In this document: piece after piece, positions 1 to 10,370 of the stretch
Numbering within the stretch: the first letter of the stretch is position 1
How the letters are laid out: each line of letters opens with the position of its first letter
DNA from: Trileptium ribeirensis
Taxonomy: Eukaryota > Nematoda > Enoplea > Enoplida > Thoracostomopsidae
Direction: 5' to 3'
DNA: 64,000 nucleotides
Assembly: GCA_030248225.1 (NCBI GenBank)
Contig: JASANE010020188.1
Coordinates: 1 to 64,000 of the forward strand
Position numbers and translations under genes: made by a program
Notes under the pieces: generated by a model
The model's database searches: none
Told to the model about the DNA's origin: nothing
Seen by the model: the letters and a program-made list of their open reading frames with translations, nothing else

Positions 1-121
1 TATACATCATCTGTTCTATTATATAGTAAGGGCGTTTACTATGTACCACTGGATGGTATAGTCTAGATTATTGGGGGACCAAACTTTCACATGGAGGGTC
101 CTTCGTAACGTAAACGCCACA
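1..121 (+). mobile_element. Right-end fragment of MITE family B
   Basis: The last ~50 bases before position 121 match the right terminal inverted repeat of the complete element at 15,355-15,780: a run like GGGGGACCAAACTTTCACAT, then GTAACGTAAACGCC. The upstream part, with ACCACTGGATGG, also aligns to that copy's interior. The left end lies outside the window or is lost. The terminal bases read CGCCACA and no TAA follows, so the target duplication cannot be checked. Non-coding. Confidence 0.75.
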
Positions 122-720
122 GAGATACGTCGACGTATAAATTTTGAGCTAGGGAAGAAAAATTCTTACCCTAAACGACCACCCAATATCCCAACAAAAG
201 CTAACAACTTTTTCAAAAACTAAAAAATAAAGGGATCATCTTCTATCGCCCAATTTTATATTTCAGATATTCGATGGGGCCAGCTGGTTATCCTAATTAT
301 CTAACACAGGCTCCAAGGCTTCCCAAAAGTGTTAGCGGGTCTACTTCAGACTCACTAATATTTCCCATTATGCCCTACCCTCATCGATTAAACTCCCTGT
401 TTCAGCTGCTCAGAGCAGTATCCAGAATACTAAACTTCCCCTTATTTTTGGACTCTACACCACGGGCAGGATCCCAACTGTTGAATGGAATCATACCTGG
501 GACCACCTGAACCCGCGTCTGGGCATGGGGCCTGGTTAATCCCACTGTTACATAAAAATTCCACTCTGGGCTCACAAAATAGCCTCTAGGAGGCTAACCA
601 CACAGCTAAATTTCAAGTCTAAATATCTCTACGGGCAAGCCCCCCGTCGTTGGGAAAGTACGGCGGCACTCCCGCCAGTCTGCCCATGCCTGAGTCCCTA
701 AAAACTTCAATAAATATATA
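122..720. other. No gene seen
   Basis: Contains only short open frames with no recognisable domain. Base composition is somewhat more GC-rich than the rest of the window and may be old transposon sequence upstream of the gypsy element. Confidence 0.5.
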
Positions 721-896
721 CGTCCTCGCGCTGGTCTATATACTCAGGTAATCGATATATTCTGTTATCGACCATCGCGAGGTATTGTTGTTTTTGCTCT
801 CTGTCGTCGCGCTGGCCTATATATTCTGGTAATCGATAAATTCTTTTATCGACCATAGCAAGGTTTTGTTGTTTTTGCTTTCTATCGTCGCGCCCC
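721..896. repeat. Tandem dimer, ~80-84 bp unit
   Basis: Two adjacent copies run from CGTCCTCGCGCTGG (721) and CGTCGCGCTGG (804), each followed by TAATCGATA..TTATCGACCAT and TTGTTGTTTTTGCT. A third copy begins at 888 with CGTCGCGCC and breaks off. Each unit holds the inverted motif ATCGAT/ATCGAC around an AT-rich centre. No coding potential. Confidence 0.8.
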
Positions 897-1117
897 GTTG
901 GTCACTGTTTCATTGCCACTTTTTGGCTAGTTTACGTTAATTTGTTCGTGCCGTGACCTAGCTATGTCTCGACAGTCTAGTTTCGCTACTTGGGACAATC
1001 AATAGTCATGGCTGACTATTTGTCTTGTTCGCATTTACTTAGCTAGCTACACTTGATAAGCTGGGCGTCATGGCGGACTAGACTGGACAAATAGATCTCG
1101 GCCTATTGTTCCCGCTC

Positions 1118-1458
1118 TGGGCAGCTGCCAAAATTGAATTTTCCAGCATTGGACGACTGCCAAAATTGAATTTCCCGCGTTGAAAAACTGCAAAAATTTG
1201 AACTTCCCGCGCTGGATAACTGCCAAAATTATAATTTCCCGCGCTGTACATTTGCCAAAATTTTAATTTTACAGCGTTGTACAGCTGCCAAAATTTAAAT
1301 TTACAGCGCTGGACAACTGCTAAAATTTCAATTTCCCGCGCTGAACAACTACCAAAATTTAAATTTGCAGCGTTGAACAGCTGCCAAAACTTGAATTTCC
1401 TGCGCTGGACAGCTGCCAATATTTAAATTTAAAGCGTTGGACAGCTGCCAATATTTGC
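1118..1458. repeat. 32-bp minisatellite, about 10 copies
   Basis: The unit is CTGCCAAAATTTAAATTTCC followed by CGCGCTGGACAG, repeated with a 32-33 bp period and moderate divergence. It keeps one minus-strand reading frame open for 113 codons only because the repeat lacks stops. As 32 is not divisible by three, successive units are read in different frames, so this is not a gene. Confidence 0.9.
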
Positions 1459-1719
1459 CCCATAACATCTATTATACATTGAGATATATACTACCTTTAC
1501 GCAATACTGTCTGGTTGGCATATTACGGACATATTACATAGTCAGCGCTGACTAATAAAAAATCCACGCAGTCAGGGCAGGCCGTAGCATATGTCCGTTG
1601 TAGTAGCTACGTTGTTACGCGGGCATGCTGACAGCCGGGTATTAAGACATAGCTCAGCCACGGTGCACACAAATGAACGCCAACGAGCCATTAACGCTCT
1701 TTTGTCAATCAACGCGTAT

Positions 1720-2231
1720 ATCGCACGCCAGTGCTTACACTGATCGACGCCAGGGACGATGTATTCATTATATCGCAGTACTTGGCCAGCAAGCTCGATC
1801 TTAGACACTGACCGGACGAAACAATCAAGATTGTGTCGGCTACCAAACAAGAATTAGAACTGGATGGCAGCATAAGTTTGCCTTTTTTGATCGGATCCAT
1901 GAAGGTACACGCTGACTTTTTTGTAACCGGAGCAGCTCCGTACCACTGTATCATAGAAACAAATTTTATGTCGCAGTTACCAAAATGCGTTATCAATTTT
2001 CGCGAACGATTTTTAGGGATCGCGGTGGACAATGAGGAGACGACCGCGCCGTTCACGGTACTGGAAGGATATGACGTACCGCTTATCACTGTTGTCGGCC
2101 GCAAGCTCACTACGATCGAGCCGAATACGGAGACTTTCGTTAACGCCATAGCGGAAATCGCTGAGACAAGAGTGAGACCGCCTCTGTTTGTGCCCACACC
2201 GGAATTGGCCAATGTGGCACTACGAGTATAA
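1720..2231 (+). pseudogene. Gypsy-1 aspartic protease remnant
   Basis: The retropepsin-like domain would process the Gag-Pol polyprotein. A frame around 1,725-1,800 reads VLTLIDARDDVFIIS, which occupies the place of the LIDTGA..S flap-proximal motif of gypsy proteases. After a TGA the frame continues with SISLPFLIG, ADFFVTG and IIETNFMSQL, matching the second half of the fold (the usual IIG-D-FL segment is here IIETNF). The catalytic D-T/S-G is altered to DAR, so it could not work even apart from the stop. It runs directly into RT sequence. Confidence 0.7.
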
Positions 2232-2808
2232 TGTCCTTCCGTTCGATTTAAATTCTTTCCCGGAGGACTTTAAACGTTGCATGTGCATGATCTGGAAGGG
2301 CCTAAAATTGGAAAGTGTTTGATATACATCGATGACATACTTGTGTTTTCACCTACCTTCCAGGCATATCTGGCGGACCTAATTCGAGTATTTTATCGTT
2401 TAGGAAAGCAAATCTAAAATTAAAACCATCTAAGTGCCAATTCAGCCAAAGTAGTCCAAAATACTGAGGGCACATAAGCATTAAAGGTGTTAATCTATGA
2501 CTTGAGAAAGCTATAGCAATCGAAGAATTCAAGCATCCGGTGACTTTGAAACAGCTCCAAAGTTTCTAGGCCTTGTAGGTTACAACCAGAAATTCACACC
2601 AAATTACTCGATAAGTGCAAACCATTAAACGAACTACGGCGAAAAGGCTCGGAATTTAGATGGATCCCTAGGGTGAGAGCGCATTTAAGGTGCTAAAGTA
2701 ACGTCTAAAAGAGGAACCAATTTTAATCCACCCTGATTTCACCCACCCCTTTGTATTACAAACCGATGCCTTAGGAATTGCAATGGGTGATGTGCTATAC
2801 AGAAGACT
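2232..2808 (+). pseudogene. Gypsy-1 reverse transcriptase remnant, fingers deleted
   Basis: RT palm and connection of a gypsy polymerase. Visible in order: LPFDLNSFPEDFKRCM (the PFGL..AP..F region), IYIDDILVFS with the catalytic YIDD at 2,325-2,336, LKLKPSKCQF (the KC-F box), GHISIKG, and an SF-LVGYNQKF stretch (usually FLGL..YYR-F). Next come LKEEPILIHPDF and FVLQTDALGIAMG, which begin the RNase H-like part. About 130-150 residues usually lying between protease linker and PFGL, including the first catalytic Asp, are absent: the linker at 2,231 is followed almost at once by the palm. Several in-frame stops and shifts. Confidence 0.85.
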
Positions 2809-3300
2809 ATGCGAGGTCTCAAACTTATTGCTTACGTTAGTAGGGCTCTGTTGGCTTATCAGCGTAGATACCCAGCCATTGAGGCGGAAGCACTAGTAAT
2901 TCGCTGGGCCGCGCTACACTTTCGCCATTATCTACTAGGGCATAAATTTCATGTCAAAACAGGCCACAAGCCGTTAAAGGCTTCTTTATTTGATAAACCA
3001 CCCAAAAACTCGCGATTATCGCAGTGGCGTAGCGAATTTCTATTTGGGTTTGTTGGTTTTAAGATAGTTTATCGACCGGGAAGAGATAACAGTAATGCTG
3101 ATGCGCCATCGAGGGATCTTAGACACGACCCAGCGGTAGAAAACGCCCGGGAGATTTTAATGTTATGGAAAAGACGAACCACTGGAACTCGACCACCAGT
3201 GAGCTCCGCCTGGAGTCGATCTTTTCTACCATATCCAAAGAGTGCACCCGCAACATCGAGACCCGCATTGCAACAGCCTAGCAGTGCAGTTATAACATGA
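2809..3300 (+). pseudogene. Gypsy-1 RNase H remnant
   Basis: Open for 163 codons. It matches the gypsy RNase H domain: AYVSRALLAYQRRYPAIEAE (the SR-L...E-RY...E-E box), ALHFRHYLLGHKFHVKTGHK (normally TDHKPL; the Asp is Gly here), then RLSQWRSEFLFGF and YRPGRDNSNADAPSR, the conserved YRPG-N-ADALSR end. The tail from about residue 105 is the variable linker before integrase. The missing DH aspartate suggests loss of function. This is the best preserved part of the element. Confidence 0.85.
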
Positions 3301-3879
3301 TCAAGGTTATCACCTGTTTCCACGGGGAGAAGGCTTAATGTTGGGATTATTCCATGTAGGCTAATGACCAATGCTAGAGTATCTACCGTACCGCCAGTTA
3401 CACTACAAAACAAGCCGCAGTGCTAAGTGCAGTTCTGATATGAGTGGAATCGAAAGAAACCCCGGCAAGGCTGTACGCACTACTATTATCTCGAATGTTG
3501 GAGTCGTACCTCAGGCTCGACGAGGCAAAAGGTTATTTAGGTGAATCAAAAACTATAGGCCTAAGTGCAACGAGATTACCCAAGAAGCAAGAATTTTATA
3601 GGTTAATGAAGCTCATGATGTGCTACGAAACAGAAATATTATCATCAATTAGAATTGAAGACGTGCATGACACCCATGAATATGTCTATTTATTTATTTG
3701 CAATCTAGTGCGGTTCTTGCCGTATATTTGACGAAACGACGCTGACGTACGTCCGATTTGCTTTTTTGTGTATAATGGAGCGCGTCCTAAAACTGAAATT
3801 GACGCATTGTAAATCTAAATGCGATCGCATTATTTAGAACTAGCGCAAGATACAAAGGTTTTGTACACGCACCCACCAC
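3301..3879 (+). other. Linker between RNase H and integrase, unassigned
   Basis: Includes a 95-codon open frame (3,444-3,731) of charged, lysine/arginine-rich sequence with LPKKQEFYRLMKL and no domain I recognise. It may be spacer of the polyprotein in one frame or an inserted piece. The integrase N-terminus begins only near 3,880. Confidence 0.4.
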
Positions 3880-4640
3880 ATCCAGTAGACGTAAATTACA
3901 AGTTCTGGGTACTCATTATGTACATTAAATTTTAAAGCATGAGCACAATACCTTGTACGGAGGTGAACCTGCTAGTGACCGACTTCTATCAAAATTGAGA
4001 CAGTTCTGTTACTGGAAGGATATGTCGGACCACGTACAACAATAGATCAAATGGTGCAGTCTATGCCAGGCCGCTAGGGACCCAATTGCAAGGATAACCA
4101 CAGGACTTGGTGGGGTTCCGTTGTCAAATCAACCCATGTATTGTATTTTTGTTGATATATTCGATATACAGGCTCGGTCACATTCGGAAAATCGGTACAT
4201 AATAGCATTCATGGATCAATTCACAAAATCTGCTATAGGTGTACCTATAAAATACCAGGATGCATGCGCCGCCATCCACATATTCCTATATGATGTAGTA
4301 AACCGTTACAGAGCTCCGCATGAACTGTGCTCTGACAGAGGAAGTGCATTGACGGCTACAATGTTCGAAAATTTTTGCCAGATAATGCAAGTTTTTAGGG
4401 ATATGAGTTTATGCCATCACCCGCACGCTAATGAAGAATTTTAAACGTTTAATAGCACGTTACTATATTTAGCACGGGTTAGTGTGCTGCAGGATTATCA
4501 TTTTTCATGGGACACCAAGGTACCATTTTAGATAATAGCCTACCACTCTTCGGTGCACGCTACAATCAAATACCCTCTGTTCTTTGCTAATGCACGGGCT
4601 TTACGCTAGATTGCCTTGGGAGCATGACCTCCGAACGCAG
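3880..4640 (+). pseudogene. Gypsy-1 integrase remnant
   Basis: DDE integrase of a gypsy element. The N-terminal zinc-binding HHCC region is visible as LGTHYVH, LYGGEPASDRLLSKLRQF, CYWKDMSDHVQQ and CSLCQAARDP, with stops between. The core is open from 4,121 to 4,444. The first Asp is in IFVDIFDIQ (4,154-4,156), the second in ELCSDRGSA (4,334-4,336) and the Glu in HPHANEEF (4,433-4,435), giving a D-E spacing of 32 residues, near the usual 35. Beyond the stop, weak matches to the tail continue (LAYHSSVHATIKYPLFF). All three catalytic residues are still present. Confidence 0.8.
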
Positions 4641-4736
4641 GAACAGGATATGGGAGAGTACATAAGCGTTAGTCGAGATATATCACGCCCTAGAAAAACA
4701 ACATCAAGTACCACTCAAGAAGCGTCTAGTTCAACC

Positions 4737-4944
4737 GGGGGACAATGATTTACGAGCTCCTGCAGGGAAACACTATCAGATCGACCAGGCCCAGGTCTAC
4801 AAGTTTCTGCGTGCTAAACCTAGCTCAGTTGAGGAACTGCTCGCACCAGCAACAGAAGCTAGGTTTGGCAAGCAGAAACTGGTAGACCTGGGCCTGGCCG
4901 ATCTGATAGTGTTTCACTGCAGGAGCTCGTAAATCTTTGTCCCT
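4737..4944. repeat. 88-bp inverted repeat with 33-nt loop
   Basis: The left arm (4,737-4,824) begins GGGGACAATGATTTACGAGC; the right arm (4,858-4,944) is its reverse complement with few mismatches. The arms share the PstI- and SacI-type sites CTGCAG and GAGCTC. A transcript would form a long hairpin. It lies where the integrase C-terminus should end, and both arms are open in one + frame. An inverted duplication of a coding fragment is the simplest origin. Confidence 0.9.
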
Positions 4945-5240
4945 CGGGTTATTTCGAGGTTCTATCCAAACGCATCAGGGAGGATGCATCAGTATTCATC
5001 GCACCACCGGCTCTACATGGAATGCCATCAAAATCAGCGCGGAAGAATGGAAGCAGGAATTGCAAACGAAACAAGTAGGCTTCGGTCAGAATCACGACGC
5101 CCAACATCAGAACATACTGCTGGGTTGGCCTCCAGTGTGGGTCTCCATCGTACGACTTAACCAATGATAAAGCCGGTGTCAGTATTCCGCGCCAGTTGTC
5201 CAGCCTACCGGAAATATCTTCTGGAATGAGTGATTTGTCA
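4900..5240 (+). pseudogene. Unassigned coding-like fragment after the inverted repeat
   Basis: Downstream of the right arm a frame reads LQELVNLCPSGYFEVLSKRI then REDASVFIAPPALHGMPSKS, a stop, and continues to ISSGMSDLSCPER. Codon composition looks protein-derived and the frame is conserved across about 100 codons with one TAG. I do not recognise the domain. Between a gypsy integrase and a BEL protease end, it could be Gag of the BEL element or a third insertion. Confidence 0.35.
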
Positions 5241-5299
5241 TGTCCAGAACGCTAGAGTCATCTGACGACCGAATTGAGTAGATTTGGTGATTTAAGTCG

Positions 5300-5589
5300 A
5301 GAGGATAGGAATTATCAAGTCGATCAGGTACACATTCATCTACTGGTTGGATATGAAATGTTTCTTTCGTCTAAAGGTCAAAACTGTATCGACTCTGATG
5401 CATGTGATAACGTGTGATAGTAGTAAAGCAGACTTCATTAGAAAAAATTGTAACGGGGTTTCTGCGCGAAGGCCCACTGAATGTAAATTGCGATGCCCTA
5501 ATGCTTGTAATGAATTATTCAGAAACAGCTTCCGATCTCCAGGATTTTAGAATGATTTAGGCGAATTGAAGAAGTGGAAGTTGCAGAAA
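5300..5589 (+). pseudogene. BEL/Pao protease C-terminal end
   Basis: A frame near 5,310-5,355 reads QVDQVHIHLLVGYEMF, corresponding to the hydrophobic I-LLIG-D strand that closes retropepsin domains before RT. The frame then shifts. A further stretch, LREGPLNVNCDALMLVMNYS, may be the linker. The catalytic part is not visible. Confidence 0.45.
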
Positions 5590-6479
5590 AGGCTGTAGTT
5601 CTGTGCGCTTTGTAGAAGTCAGTATGAGGTTAGATGGCCTTTTAAAAAGGATCCACCGAACCTTCCATTAAACTACAATGTGGCTTTACGTCTGTTGGCT
5701 TACGTTCATCGAAAGCTCATAAGGAATTCTGCTCAGCTTGAAACGTATCATAAAATCTTCTAAGATCAGTTAGAAAATGGTGTTATTGAACGGGCTCCTG
5801 CATCTCCGCAGGGGCCAGTTCATTATCTGGTACATCAGGCAGTGGTCATCCCATCATGCGAAACGACGAAGGTAAGTTTGGTCTTTGATGCGTCGTCAAA
5901 GCCAATTTCGCAGTTTCACAGTCTCAACGAGTCCATGTATCGCGGTCCGGTATTGTTGAACATTCTGATGGGGTTGATTTTGCGGTTCGAAATCCAAAAT
6001 TTGCTGTAACCAGTGATGTAGAAAAGGATTTTCTACAAATATCACTCCACGTAACGCACAAAGACAGCACTCAGTTTTTGTGGCTTCGGGATCCAAAGCA
6101 ACCCATAAATCGAAGCAATTTAGTTACTTATCGATACGCACGTGTTCTCTTTAGTGCAACTGCCAGTCCGGTTTTGTTGGCCGCAACCATTACTCAGAAC
6201 CTAAAACAGGCAGACACAGATGTTTCTCGCAAAATTACAAACTGTACATACATGGACAACATAATTAACGGCAATGACACCACCGAGGGTCTTCTGCAAT
6301 ATTTTCGTGAAGCAAAACAATTAATGAGTTCCATCAACATGTGTTTGCATCAGTGGTATAGCAATAATGTTCACTTTATGAATTTGATTCTTGAAAAACA
6401 GCGAGGAACGCCGGAAGTATCGTCTGTTTTGGGGTTAAGGTGGAATATTTTTAAGGACACATTGGCTTGCACCGTATGA
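5590..6479 (+). pseudogene. BEL/Pao reverse transcriptase remnant
   Basis: Motifs in order: MRLDGLLKRI region (RYEV-LPWK), NYNVALRLLAYVHRKLIRNS, ENGVIERAP, HYLVHQAVVIPSCETTKVSL, VFDASSKPISQFHSLNESMY (BEL signature VFDASAK..SLND), and LILRFEIQNLL. The first catalytic Asp is in VTSDVEKDFLQIS (D at 6,015-6,017). The section 6,078-6,479 is open for 133 codons: YRYARVLFSATASPVLLAAT, then CTYMDNIINGNDTTE, and finally VLGLRWN. The active-site YVDD is YMDN (6,249-6,260), so the second metal-binding Asp is lost. Several stops upstream. Confidence 0.85.
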
Positions 6480-6639
6480 AATACGGCCTATGCGGTAGTA
6501 ACCAAACGCAATATCCTATTTTGTATAGCGTCCGTATATGATCCAAGCGGATGGGTTTCTCCAGTGACCATATGGGGAAAAATTTTGATGCAGAAGTTAT
6601 TGAAAGAAAAACTGGATTGGGACCAATAGGTTTCACATA

Positions 6640-7240
6640 GTCTTCAAAATTTGTGGCAGCCAGTGCTTGATAGCCTTAGGGCATTGTGTCATCACTCAAT
6701 ACGGCGCCAAAATACTTGGATCAATGGTCGGCGTGACTCAAAGTTTCGCTTGCACGGATTTTGTGATGTTTCTTCCATAGCTTATTGCGCAGCGGTATTC
6801 CTGCGAACAGAATCCGCTGCTGGCGTTTTCTGTGATTTGCTGTTTACTAAAAGTAAGGTCAAACCACTTAAAACACTAGCCATCCCGTGATTGCAATTGG
6901 AAAGCCGTTAAGATTGGAAAAACAATGCTGGTGTTCGTCGAAGAATATCTTAAAATTCCTATATCATGTAAAACACTTTGGACTGATACAGACTGTACTT
7001 TGTGTTGGATCGAAAACGATAAAGTGAAAACTAAGTCGTTCAAAGCAGAGCTCAAGAAAGTTGCAGTGTGCCCCAGTTGAACATTCGATATGTTCCTTCT
7101 GAAAGCAATCCAGCAGATATCGGGTCAAGGGGTACCACCATGAAAGAACTTTATGATTTCGATTTGTGGTAGAAGGACCACCATTTCTCAAGTTTTCGCA
7201 GTCCAAACGGCCGAAACGTACAAAAAATATAGTTTCAGCG
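6640..7240 (+). pseudogene. BEL/Pao A17-type and RNase H remnant
   Basis: FRLHGFCDVSSIAYCAAVFL (F-DAS..AYAAV-Y-R) and LLFTKSKVKPLKTLAIP (the LL-AKSRVAP-K..IPRLEL signature of the Pao/A17 region) occupy 6,700-6,890. Then come TLWTDTDCTLCWIEND (the DS-V-LWI RNase H motif) and NIRYVPSESNPADIGSRGTT (the wRyV-S..NPAD--SRG end) near 7,080-7,140, then LYDFDLW before the gap to integrase. Frame changes lie between these blocks. Confidence 0.8.
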
Positions 7241-8760
7241 TCAAATGTTAACGAGTATTCTCTTTTGACAGTGTCAAATCCTATTGTGAAGCCTGATACA
7301 GTTTTCCAGATCTATCTATTTTCTTCGCTTGATAAACTGTTACTGGTAACAGCTTATATTAGGCGAGCTTGTGATTTATTTAGCGTCATGTGTTCGTGCT
7401 CATCAAAACCAATTGGGGCTATAGGATTGAAATAATGTCTGAAGTTTTGGGAAGAGTAGATACAATATCAGCATTGTTCTCATAATAACGAATGGTTCAT
7501 TAAGTTCAAAATGGAGTAATATTTTAAATCAGTTGAGCTTGATTATTGATGAGCAAGGGTTTATTCGCTGCAAAGGTCGCCAGAAAAATTCGTCAAAACT
7601 GAATGAAGAATCCAAACATCCTATATTTTTGCCGAAGGAAGGTGCGTTTACGAAATTAATTATACTGAATTGCCACTTAAAAGGTCTACATTACGGTCAA
7701 ACATACATTAGGCAAACGCCGTGAACGATACTAGGTGCCGCATGGGCGCTCCGTTCGTAAAGCGGTTATATCGCAGTGTCCGGTATGCCGAAGGCATATG
7801 GGAGGTCCTTTTCGTATTCCTGAACCACCACTGTTGCCTAAATTCCGTGTATCCATCAAAACACCATTCACTTGCGTTGGGGTCGATTACTTAGGACCAC
7901 TTTATGTTTGAGCAGGATCAGATACGAAAAATGTTTGGATTTCATTGTTTACGTGCGCAGTGACGAGGGCCGTTCACTTAGAAGTTATTCAAAGTCTTTT
8001 CGCAAGTGCTTTCTTGTTATGTTTTCGCAGGTTTTCCGTATTGTACCGGTTTCCTGAGTTAATGGTGAGCGATAATGCTCGTCTAATTAAAGCAGCTGAC
8101 CAGCTTCTAAAAAACGGAAGCGTCTGGCCGAAAATGAAAACGTTGCCAACGGGCTATTGAATTCAGGAGTTACTGGAAATACATTGTTGACAGGACCCCA
8201 TGGATGGGAGGTTTTTCGAACAGCTAGTTGGAATAGTCAAACAGGGTTTGAAAAAATCTATAGATAACTGGACACTTAGAGCTGAGGAATTATCAACCCT
8301 TTGTTAATAAAATTCTTCCGTGGTTAACAGCCGTTCGATGCTGTATTCTGCGATTGACCCATCTGAGCCTGTTTTAACACCGCTTGATTTGTTATTCCGA
8401 TCCAAACGGTGTTTTCTCGACGGATCAGGAGAAGGTTTCCATGAATGGGTTACAAAGGCGGAAGAACTATTGATGCATTGGAGCGCAGGATAAAATCTTT
8501 TGCGTTAGTTTTGGGACATTTAGAAGTCCAGCTATCTGTCCGGGAAATATCTAGTCGCTCTGAGAACCGTGAAGCAAGTAAAATCACAGCGTCGCCGGAT
8601 GTAGTGGTGTTAACAAAATCTTCCTCGTGGTCAATGGCAGGTTGGGCGAATTCAAAAATCTACAAGTTTGTGCATGGTCAAACCCGTTCGGCCGTGGTAA
8701 AACACCGTCTGGCACAGTGTTATATCGTACATTCAAAGTTTTGTATCCAATCGAAAGCAG
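7241..8760 (+). pseudogene. BEL/Pao integrase remnant
   Basis: The N-terminal domain reads LIIDEQGFIRCKGRQKNSSK, HPIFLPKEGAFTKLII, NCHLKGLHYGQTYIRQT and CPVCRRHMGGPFRIPEPPLL. The catalytic core has FTCVGVDYLGPL (D at 7,884-7,886), then FTCAVTRAVHLEVI, then MVSDNARLIKAADQLL (D at 8,071-8,073). The third acidic residue is Glu in RFFEQLVGIVKQG (8,218-8,220), in place of the WERLVG motif. The C-terminal part near 8,600-8,700 has DVVVLTKSSSW and WANSKIYKFVHGQTRSAVVK, the BEL GD-V-W-LG-I end. D, D and E all remain, but stops and shifts break the frame. Confidence 0.85.
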
Positions 8761-8939
8761 CCTTGAAACAGACAGATCGAATACTATGGACAATACCAAT
8801 CAAAACAAACTAAGTGATAGTCAAACTTCTGGACCTGTAAGAGTCATTGCTCTCGTAAGCGCATTGCGCACAACGTGCAGAACAGTTAGCAAAGCGAATA
8901 TTATCAAATTCTTCGCTAGGGCCTGAGCACTCGATCACG

Positions 8940-9655
8940 CGAGAGTGTCTGAGATCGCAAATTTTATCGATGTTACATAATTTATTTGTACTAATTGGTA
9001 TTATTATGCCCGTTCACAAGTTAGACTACAGTGCGACAAGAATTATTGTTGTGCATGCTGCATATTTCTTGTAGGCATTGATCATTGATATATTTTGCAC
9101 TTTAGATCATGCGATCAATCGTTGAAGTAGTTCCTGGCGTTGAGTCCAACTCATATTTACCATCCTTCGTTATCGCAAATGGTCGCAACATGACGTGTAT
9201 GCAACAGGAAATGCATTACGTCAAACTGTTACATCACGGACAAAAAGAAGCATGCGATCGTCTACTGAGGACGTTCGATTAATGTGAAATCCAGAACGCG
9301 TCGTTAGTTATAGCGATAAGTACATGCAAAAGGAAAACGTTGAGATTATAGTCAAAAGTGGAGAAATCATGCGGGCTATTTTGGTGCATCAAATACAAAA
9401 AGAGAATAATCAATTTCGCAAAGCCTTGGAAAGGGAGATCAGCCGAGCCGACAATACACACGATATCGAGTTTAGCGTTTACATGCTACATCGCAGAATG
9501 ATTTTTACCTCTGGGTTCAAGTATGGCGAATAGAAAAGTGATTGTCTAGGCTTCAATGTTTATGCGGAAATCCTCAGTGAGCTTCTGAACATGTTGCTTG
9601 GCGAAATGCGGGTGGAAAATCTTCTATTTGACCAGCTGTTTACTAATTTTTAACT
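8940..9655 (+). pseudogene. Unassigned coding remnant downstream of the BEL integrase
   Basis: Starting at an ATG near 9,109, a frame reads MRSIVEVVPGVESNSYLPSF, then CMQQEMHYVKLLHHGQKEAC, and after a shift continues from 9,297 as ERVVSYSDKYMQKENVEI and RKALEREISRADNTHDIEFS. It ends near 9,655 in AEILSELLNMLLGEMRVENL. It is alpha-helical, charged and partly heptad-like, as in a coiled-coil or capsid-like protein. No signal peptide or membrane span suggests an envelope. Together with the next block it may be a separate element's first ORF or an accessory BEL gene. Confidence 0.4.
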
Positions 9656-10230
9656 GTTTAAACCAATAGTTTTTCGATCCCTTCTGCTTGTGTCTGATAG
9701 CCAAGGGAGGAAGATGAAAAAATTCATTCTGGCGGTGATGTTATTCCAATTGGTGGAGGCAAATACCGAGAGATGATCAATTCATTGAAATGTCTGAAAT
9801 TCCCATTGTTCCAATACACATGGGTAGCTGTTTCCAGTGGAATTAACTGCAATGTAAAGCCACGTTACCTGTTTAGTCAACGAGATAAAGGTTGGCAAGA
9901 AATAAAAGGTATTCTTGGAAAAGAAGCTGTAAGGCGAGATAAGCCATCTGTCTTATTCTGTTGTTAATTTGATCATCCAAACGCCAATCGTGATAATCCA
10001 AGTCACGTACCGTTCATTAAAGAACAAGCTCAAGGCACGCAGGTCATTTGTGTTGATTGGAACGATTTTAGAGATCAGTTTTTGGAACGCAAAGGCATTC
10101 TAATTCATCGATTATTTGAAAAATACGGCAAAAACTTTCCGGCTAAAGGTGCAAAAAAGGATTCATATCAATACTCGTTGTCTCCGAGTTTTGTAGCGAA
10201 GTGGTTCGTGTCCATTTTTCGATGGACTTA
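9656..10230 (+). pseudogene. SGNH-hydrolase-like remnant
   Basis: FRSLLLVSDSQGRKMKK resembles the nucleophile block (GDSxGR) of SGNH/GDSL hydrolases. After a frameshift GGDVIPIGGGKYREMINSL follows, as in the oxyanion glycine block, then TWVAVSSGINCN in the place of G-ND. Further on, ICVDWNDFRDQFLERKG and ILIHRLFEKYGKNF may correspond to the C-terminal D-H block, although the Asp is not obvious. Interrupted by a TAA near 9,964. The assignment is by motif only. Esterase-like domains are known in ORF1 of some CR1 LINEs; one behind a BEL integrase would be unusual. Confidence 0.4.
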
Positions 10231-10370
10231 AGTTTATTGGATACAGTGAAAGTAAAGTACCAGAAAGTGTACCGAAGTTGGTATTTGCGCCGTATCGTAC
10301 TCTTGCTGTACCTCAGTTTAATATCAACGATAATGTACCACTGTAAGTGACGGTGCCGGTCTGCTCTACC

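Larger units (their letters stand above)
1650..4740 (+). mobile_element. Degenerate Ty3/gypsy LTR retrotransposon (gypsy-1)
   Basis: The order protease, reverse transcriptase, RNase H, integrase on one strand is diagnostic of Ty3/gypsy. Each domain is recognisable by motif, but the frame is broken by stops and shifts and the N-terminal half of RT is deleted. No gag was found upstream; the space there holds tandem repeats. No long terminal repeat pair was identified by eye. Confidence 0.85.
5300..8930 (+). mobile_element. Degenerate BEL/Pao LTR retrotransposon
   Basis: Protease end, RT with BEL-type motifs, an A17-like/RNase H region and integrase follow in BEL/Pao order on the + strand. Numerous stops and shifts. 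Gag is not identifiable unless it is the fragment before 5,240. No flanking long terminal repeats were recognised by eye. Confidence 0.85.

Noticed and set aside
1078..1419. 113-codon minus-strand ORF
   Set aside because: It is the translation of a 32-bp minisatellite; the frame shifts relative to the unit every copy.
8940..9655. Retroviral envelope gene of the BEL element
   Set aside because: No signal peptide, membrane span or cysteine pattern; the sequence is helical and charged.
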